64,000 nt of DNA, taken from assembly GCA_958450365.1 (NCBI GenBank), contig CAUEEP010000732.1, forward strand, positions 2,977,001 through 3,041,000, read 5' to 3'. Position numbers and translations under genes: made by a program. Within the stretch, counting starts at the first letter, position 1. Each line of letters starts with the position of its first letter. Of this stretch, positions 12,201-21,200 are shown in pieces. The notes beneath the pieces were generated by a model. It had not been told where the DNA came from. It ran no database searches and was given only the letters and a program-made list of their open reading frames with translations. Source of the stretch: Mesorhabditis belari (taxonomy: Eukaryota > Nematoda > Chromadorea > Rhabditida > Rhabditidae).

Positions 12201-15200
12201 CTATCTATTGCTCTTGTTTTTTGAAAGGAGGAAAAAACAAAAACAAGAAATCGGAGAAGAAAGGGAGGAAATGGGGGTGTGTAATGTGAAGGGTCTAGGC
12301 CAAGATCTCCGTCTCCAGGTACCCCCCAAGTCCCCCTCAAAAATCATTCATTTCTTTTCTCGCTCACCTCAATTTATCACCTTTGAACACCCGTTGCTTT
12401 CCTCTTTTTTTTTCAGCAAAAAATAGTCAAGAGAGATTGTTGTTCTTGCCTGCTGGGTTTTTACTGGTTTACTTTTGATAATTGGGCACTGAGCAAAGAA
12501 TGTTTGAAACTAGCAACTAAAAGCTACAATCTGCTATCGTAATTTCACTATTTCATGTTACAACTCGTAAGTCAAAGACTTAGATCTAAAGGATTTTGAA
12601 AGTAAGAAGAATAATACAAGAAAACTTGATGATGACGCCAAATGAGCAAGTTAAGCGTTAAAATATTAAAATTGAAAAACCTTTGATGTAGCCGGCTCGA
12701 CGACAACGGGCGCTCGTCGGAACTTCTCGCGCGCGTTATTCGGCAAATCGGTCAATGAGGAGTCTCTGAAAAAGAAACGATTGAAATAGTATAATAAATT
12801 AAAACAATCAATAAATAAACAATAAATACAATAAATAAATCAATGAATTTAGCATAAATACGATTTAGCATTCAGCTTATCTCGGGAATTGAAATGCAAA
12901 TACAGTGCTGAAGTCTAACGGAAGAGTATTAAAATTATATAAAGATATATTTCAATCAGAAACAAAAAGAAACTTGTGATACTGACAAGAGACAGATGAC
13001 TGAAGTGTGTTTTTCTAAGTAAAAGAAAAAAAGTCAAATTTGAGCCCATTAATACCCGTTTTTTTGCTCCCCGTAAATTGAATATCTTTACATTTAAAGG
13101 GAATTTCCTACCAAATCAATTAATCAACTGAATATCTTTACATTTGAGGGGAATTTCCCACCAAATCAATTAATCAATTGAATATCTTTAAAAGAAATCA
13201 TATATAAGCTCTCTTCACTCACTTATTCACCGCTTCATCTTTCCTCGTCGTCGTCTCACGACCATAATTAGACGATTCATATTTTGACTCCTCAACTTCG
13301 GACTAAAAATTTTTAAGTATAAAAACTTACCGTAAATACTGTAATAGTACTCCACCCCCATAAAGACGGTGCGGAGTGTTGTGTAGTCTAGTTTTGAACG
13401 AGTTTTTCTCGACACTGGTTTATGCTATAATGCGCGTTTAAATATCAAAAAATAGCCCTGAATTTCAGCTATTTTTTGATACCAAAGACGCATTTTTCGA
13501 AAGTACGAGCGCTTTGAAAAAAAACGAAATACTAAAAAACTTTTGCGACTACGCGACTGTACGAGGGGAGTGGGGTACTATTACAGTATTTACGGTAAGT
13601 GCTAATTTAATGCTTATAAATGAATCACCTTTTGCGGGATATCCTCTAATCCGGGGCTCTTTGTGCGCTGTTTTTTCTCCTCAGCGGTGAGAGCTGACGT
13701 TGATCGTTCACGGACACGCTTTGATGAGCCTAAATACAATATTTAACAATATTTAGTTTTATTTAAGTGAAACCATTTTCCCCTTCAGCCAGCTTGCTAC
13801 TGCCACGTCGCGTTTTTGCCTGATCGGGTGTCAACTCGTCGCCCATCACTGGCGTTGAAGTGCGAGAGCTAAAAATGGATAGATTGATGACTTTAAAGTT
13901 TACTTTTGATCATAGAAAACTAAGCAAATTTCTTATTGTTCAATAAACAGTAATGAAAGTCTATGATTATCGCAAGTTTGTCAACAACTCTGTATAAGTT
14001 TTGATCTTTAACTTACCGTGTGGTTTTCCCTGGAGACGCTTCTTTACTCTTGCTTCTTCTTTCTTTTCTCGGTGTTCCTTCTCGTTCACTTCCCGCTCTT
14101 TCTTTTTTCTTTTTACTTGGTGATCCAGGACGGGGAGAGGCTGATCTCTCCGATCGTCCTGATGGCGAACGTTCGGTCTTCTTCTAGAAATTTGGATTGA
14201 TTGATCTAGATCTAGATTTAACAGAATTGATCTAGATCTAGAAAAATTCTGTTGCAAAATTCTGTTGCAAATCTTCTGGCTACAGTAAAACATTACAAAA
14301 GTCTTCGTTTTCAAATCTTACCCTTTTCTTTTTCTCCTCAGCTGGTGGTGGTTCCTCGTCGGGTTCTTCGAAGTTGAGCGCCAAATTTGCGTTTGTCTCT
14401 CCTTCAGCGTTCTTCAAAGTGCATCGATATTGGCCAGCATCCGAAGTGGATGGACCCTAATATTGTAAATTCCATTAAACCATTAAACTCTATTAAACTA
14501 TTACTCACATGAATCTCAAGCTGGCAGAGATAGGTTTGCTCGCCGAGATCTTGAAAGAGCTCGTGAAATTGCGAGCCGGAAATGGGGATACCATCCTGGA
14601 ATTGAAGATTTAGTTTTAAAGATTTAGAGATTGAAATTCTTCAAGCAAAAAATAGTAAGAATTACGTCCAAGTTCAAACTATTCAAAAACTACAAAGAGA
14701 TTCATTCTACTTAAATAAAAATCAAATCAAATTCTGAAAGAATGACTTTTCAGTGGATTTAGTGGATGATATAAGCCAAGATTTTCTTCACTCACTACAA
14801 ATGAGATTTCTATTGATTGAGCATTGGTCTAAGCGTTTGAAAGAGCTTGAATAGAGAGCTTTTTTCGGAGTTCCGAACTTGCCAACCTTGCTCCATTTAG
14901 CCGTTGGTGGGGTGGAGGATTTGACGCGACATTCCATCACAATTCTTGCTCCTCCATCCATTGGAATGATACGCGGTTTACCAACAAATGTCGGACCACG
15001 GGATTTCGGCTCTTCGCCACCTCCTGAAGTCAATTTCGATTAACTAATCCAGCGGCACCTATGGCCAAAGAGCCCTGTCTCCTAGTCCGAAGGTCAAGGG
15101 TTCAATCCCGACGCTGGATTAGAAGTTTCTTTTTTGTTTTTCTTCTTCCCTAGGGCTTAAGTGTTGTGCTTGTGTATTTTTTATACCAAATTATTCAAGT

Positions 15201-18200
15201 GAATAAATGTATTTTCTAATACATACCCAATAATCAAAAAATTAGTCTTTCCAATAAAATTCACCTGCAAAATTGAGGTTAATGTTGGCATTGCTTTCTC
15301 CGTGGGTATTTTTAGCCGTGCAACGATAGGCACCACCATCGCCAGCGTTTGGCTCCTGAAAAGTGATCGATTTGTCTTTGTGGTGGAGAAGAGACGGCTT
15401 TTCAAGTAGAAAGCTTTATTTCATTTAACTTTTATTTTACCTTAATGCTAAGGATAGCAATGAAAAGATTTCCGCCTTGTGGTTTCAACTCCTGTTCCAC
15501 ACGGGACGATGGGGACATTGGAGTGCCTAGAAAAAGAAGAAAATATTTCATTTTGATTGATTTGTTAGATTGATTTGTTATTTTTCACTCACCGGAATGT
15601 TGCCACACGATTTCAGGCTTGGGATCCGCCTCGAGCACACATTCCATCAACAAATCACCCTGGAAAAAAAGGAAAATTTTAAATTTAAACAATACTTGTT
15701 ATATTTTGTATGTTTACTGAAATCTTTTCTTCAAAAGAAAAGAAAAAAAACTGACAATATGATTGAAACAATTTAGAATAAAAGATGCTTTTAATGATAA
15801 CAACGTCGCTAGTTTTGATTGATTGATTGAAAATTGATTTCCTTTTGTTTTCTTAACTCTTTTTTTCTTAAACACTTCAAATCTGGTACTGAATTCAAAA
15901 AGTTGGGTACTTTTAAGCTCTCCAAGATTGCAAGAAAGTTGTTTTGCGGTTTTGCAAAAAATTTTGTAAGCTTATTTGAGCTCTTTCGAAGCTAATTCGA
16001 AGCTCTTTCAAAGCTAGTTCGAAGCTCTTTCGAAGCTCTTTCAAAGCTCTTTCAAAGCTCTTTCAAAGCTATTTCAAAGCTAGTTCGAAGCTATTTCAAA
16101 GCTCTTTCAAAGCTAGTTCGAAGCTCTTTCGAAGCTCTTTCAAAGCTCTTTCAAACCCAAGCTCTTTCAAAGCTAGTTCGAAGCTCTTTCGAAGCTCTTT
16201 CAAAGCTCTTTCAAAGCTCTTTCAAAGCTCTTTCAAAGCTAGTTCGAAGCTCTTTCGAAGCTCTTTCAAAGCTCTTTCGAATTCACCCTTTATCTCAAGT
16301 CTTCTTCACCTTCTCCAACTCTAAACGATTACTCAAACTTTGTTTCTTCATCCTCATTCATTTCCGACGCTTTTTTCAAATGAATAGCAAGTTTGCGATG
16401 GTTATTGAATTGGTCAATTGGTATAAAGTACTATGAATTGTTGTTTATTTAAATCATATCTAGAAAATCTAGTTTATGAGCGGCTTAAACTGATTATAAT
16501 CTAATTAAGACCATATTTAGAAAGAAAATTTCGATTTTATAAGCCAAAATAGGTTTGATATGGAAAGATGACGTCAGAGTACTTCGTTTTTTTTTGTTGG
16601 TTAATGAATTTTTCAAGTTTCGATCTTTTTTTGTTGATTTTAGAGGCTTTGTTTCTTTATCTTCTATAAATTTCAAACCAATATCTTCATTTTTCCCTTA
16701 AAATCTCTTTTATTCATCGTTGGAAGAAGAGGAAAGGAAAGATGAAACAAGTGTTGGAAGAAGAAGAAAGGAAAGATCTCCAAGAATCACTTCTATTCAA
16801 TTCCCTAAATTCCCTAAATTCCCTAAATTCCCTAAATTCCTTCTTCAATTGCACGTAAACCCCTTTCTCTAACAAAAACGAAACGGTTTTTGAAAACGAA
16901 TGGATGAAACAAGTGTTGGAAGAAGAGGAAAGAAAAGGATAAGTTTGAGGGGGATTTGTTTCGAGAGAGTACAGCCACACTGTTTGTTTCTCCTTTTTTT
17001 TCATTTAGTGTTCCCCACCCCGACATCGATTTGTTCTTCTTTTCCTTGAAGACAAGCAAAGACTCAAACAGTTCTCATATCTTTTCTTAAAAAGCACAAA
17101 ACTTTTTGGTAAATTTCTTGGAATTTTGCAAGAAATATGAGTCAGACTTTTTGGAGAGGTTTTGAAGAAATTTGGAGAGATTTTGAAGAAAAACAAATTG
17201 TTTAAATGGTTTTTTTTCTGTCATTTGATCAGAAGATTGTAGAAAATGAGATAAGGAATAAGGTAGATTGTATTACATTTAAACTTGGTGATCCAGGACG
17301 GGGAGAGGCTGATCTCTCCGATCGTCCTGATGGATAAGGAATAAGGTAGATTGTATTACAAAAAGCTGATTATCATTAGCTGCCTTTAAAGCCAATCAAG
17401 TTAATCATAAAGAATCGATTATCGCATAAAAATACTATACATTGCTATGTCATTTGATCAGAAGATTGTTTAAAATGAGACAAGATCATTGATTAAAAGA
17501 AAACTGGAACATTTCTCTACATAAAACTCTTATTGAATCAAAAATTTAATCAAAATCGTAAGATATTTTGATTTTTTTTGTGAAAATAGCTTTAAGAATC
17601 CTTATCATAAAGTGTTTTTTTTTTTTTGATAAAAACTTTTTAAAATTCTATTTATAATCTTTAAATTTTCTTTTTTCAAACAACAACAAGAAAGCCTTTT
17701 GTTTTCTTTTTTTGGATTAGCAAATCATTGATTAAAAAGAAAGCTAGAACTCTTTGATTAGCTCTTTGATTGACAACAATTCACAGTCTTTATATATGTT
17801 GTGTTCGATTTAGATTTTCGTCCGATTTAGATTACAGTCTAGATCGGACGTCCAATTTAGATTCAATCTAAATCTTATATAGATTGAACAATAATATAAA
17901 CATGCTTAATGTATGTTCTTAAGCGTTTTCTGTAGTTTTCTGCATTTTTTCAAAGGTCTTTTATTGATTACAGTCTATATCGGACGTCCGATACAGATCG
18001 AACAATAATAAACGTGCTAAATATATGTTCTTACGCTTAAGAACATCTATTAAGCATGTTTATATTATTGTTCAATCTATATAAGATTTAGATTCAATCT
18101 AAATCGAACGGAAATCTAAATCGGACACAACATATATAAAGATACTTTATTCAGGACCTGAGATTTGAGATTTACTTTATTCAGGACCTAAAGTGCGCTA

Positions 18201-21200
18201 GATTTAAGATTAAAACACATGAATTCATACAAATAACACAAAAAGATAGATAAAAAAGGGCCGATAAAAAGCAACACGATATAATATACCGTATTTTCTG
18301 TAATAGTAGTGCAGGCAGGAGAGGGCGGTTGAAAAAATTTTTTTGATTTTCGGCGCCGACTCATTCTCCCCAACCCAATACACATAACACGAAAAGGGTC
18401 GATTAAAAAGAAACACGATATAATATCTGTAACGTAGCACAGATGCTGGGTAGCACAGATGCTGGGTAGCACAGATGCTGGGTAGCACAGATGCTGGGTA
18501 GCACAGATGCTGGGTAGCACAGATAACGTCAAGGATCCACTAGAGCTTCAAGATCAAGATCATCTACAGATAGTATATGGAATATATGGGTAGTACATAG
18601 AACGTCAAGGATCCACTAGAGCTTCAAGATCCAAGATCAAGATCATCTACAGATGATTTAAGAGTTTCCAGACTATTGGACTCTCTCAAAACTCTGGGGA
18701 ATCGATTCCAAATTCTGGAATTCTGGCAGTTCTTATTGGAAAAGAGTTAAACGCAAACTTATTGAAGGTGACTGGAATTTCTAAAAGAATTTCTAAAGCC
18801 AAGAATTTCTAACGAAAGAACCTCTCCTTGAACTAACCGTGGGATTAACTTTGAATAAATCTCGAAAAAGAGGGATAGGTTGGCTGCCATTTACAATTTT
18901 CAAACATTCTATTAAATCCGTGACCAATCGGCAGTGTCTAAGAGATTTAAGATCAAAAATTTAGAGTCTATCTGTGTCTATCTTTGCAACTAAAGTATGC
19001 AAAATTTGCAAAATTGCAAAATTGCAAAATTGCAAAATGCAAAATGCAATTTCTCTCTTTTTAACTAAACAATTGACTTTTCAATGTTCAAATTTCTCTT
19101 TCAACTTCTCAATTAACATTTTTAACTCAATTAACAATTAACATCTCTTTCAACTTCTCAATTAACATCATTAACATTTTCACTTTTACATAGCTTTTTT
19201 AAGGCAAAAGCTCTTGATCTTAAAATCTCACACCTTTAAGGAGAAAAGATCTCTTTCCCTTCCTTTCACTCCTTCAAAAATGTCATCCAACCTATCATCC
19301 AACCTCTCATCCAACCTATCATCACCAATCATTTTTTCTCTCTCTCTCCTTTTCCCTACCAACATCATTTTTCATTTTTGTGATTTCAAAAAGCAAAGCA
19401 AGAAGAAAGAAAAGTTTGAGTTTGAAAATGAATCTAGCATTAATGTGAAACTCTGTTTTGTCTAAAATTATGACTGGAACAAACTTTTTCAAGTTTTATA
19501 GCTTTGTTGCTAGTTTTGTTGCTAGCTTTGTTGCTAGCTTTGTTGCTAGTTTTGTTGCTAGTTTTGTTGCTAGCTTTGTTGCTAGTTTTGTTGCTAGTTT
19601 TCTTAACCATTTCTTGTATTATAAAGTTCAAATCTTGGAAATAAAGAATCAGATGAAGCTCGAGCAAATCTGAAGCCTCTTCTCTCATATCAAGTCAAGT
19701 CAAGCCTCTTCTCCCTTATCCCAGATTTATCTGTACGGTTTACAATGATCGATCAAGTCCATAGCTTTGTCTAGAGGTGCTAGTTTTGTTAACTATTTCT
19801 ATAGTTTTATAAAGGACACCTTAGACTTTTGAATGATACCAAATAGAGGTTGGTTTGACTAGACAATTCAAAGAAAACGCAATCTGTCTCCTTTGGCTTT
19901 AACTGGAGAAAGTCAATATCATTGATTTTATTTATGTAAATTTAAATTGTAAATTATTTCCCCGGTCTTCTTGCCTCAAAAATCTCAAAAGTGTAGGCAA
20001 AAGGATCTCGATCTTGAGGGAAAGAGAAGGAAGAGAAGAAGAGAGAAAGGAGAGAAAGAAGAGAGAAGAAGAGAAAGAAGAGAGAAAGAAGAGAGAAGAA
20101 GAGAAAAGAAATGCAATCAATGTGTCCTCTTTTTTTCCTCTGCTCAATAGTTTCTGCTCAATCGTTTTCGCATTCTTTTGTGTCCCATTTTTAAGAGAAA
20201 AAGGATGGACCTTTTCTCCCTGAAGGCTTAGCTTTTTCAAGCAGTTTACAGTAGAGTGAGATGGAGGATAGAAATTGTGAAAGGAAAAGGGGAAAAAGGA
20301 AAGAGTGATGAGGAAAGGGATTGCAAGAGAGAAGAAGAAACAATCATCATCGACAATAAAGAAAGAATGCAAGGATCTTTCCGAGATAAACACTAGGCAA
20401 TAGGTAATTTCGGGAATTTGTGGAATTTCATCGAAAACCTAGATTAGCTCATTCTTTACCCAAAGATTACCAAAGCTAAGCAACGTTTTAATCTCATTTT
20501 TCTCAGTTACCGAAATCATCTGAAAGCTTAGAGTCTAAGCCTTAGACCAATTAAACCCGATTTTCAGTTGGTAGACAATGATCCGCTGACCAGTTGATAG
20601 ACAGAGCTCTGATCTGCTGACCCCGAAAATCCCTGGGTAAAAAGCTGAATATCTTTTTGTTTCATCCACAAAGTCAAAAAGAAATCCTTATGTAAATGAT
20701 TGATGATGTGTCCTGATTTGAGCTGATTTGAAATGAATTGACTTGCTGACGCTTTCCGTCTAGCATATCCTCCCGATAGATACCGTAAATACTGTAATAG
20801 TACCCCACTCCCTCGTACAGTCGCGTAGTCGCAAAAGTTTTTTAGTATTTCAATTTTTTCAAAGCGCCCGTACTTCCAAAAATGCATCTTTGGCATCAAA
20901 AAATAGCCTTGAATTTCAGCTATTTTTGATACTTAAACGCGCATTGTAGCATAAACCAGTGTCGAGAAAAACTCGTTCAAAGCTAGACTACGCAACACTC
21001 CGCACCGTCATTATGGGGATGGGGTACTATTACAGTATTTAGGTGTTCCTTTTTGGAACCCGTAAAGGGGAAAGAGCGGTAAGTGACTGAGCTGATTTCA
21101 CTGCTTTGGGCATCACTATGGGATCAATTTTGGGATCAATTTTTGCCTCAAATTTCTCTTTATTTTTGTTGATCGTTGATTGAAAGAATAATAAAATAAG

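Noticed and set aside
18436..18524. CRISPR-like direct repeats
   Set aside because: Five 16-bp units are head to tail with no spacers, in a eukaryotic intron; an ordinary minisatellite.
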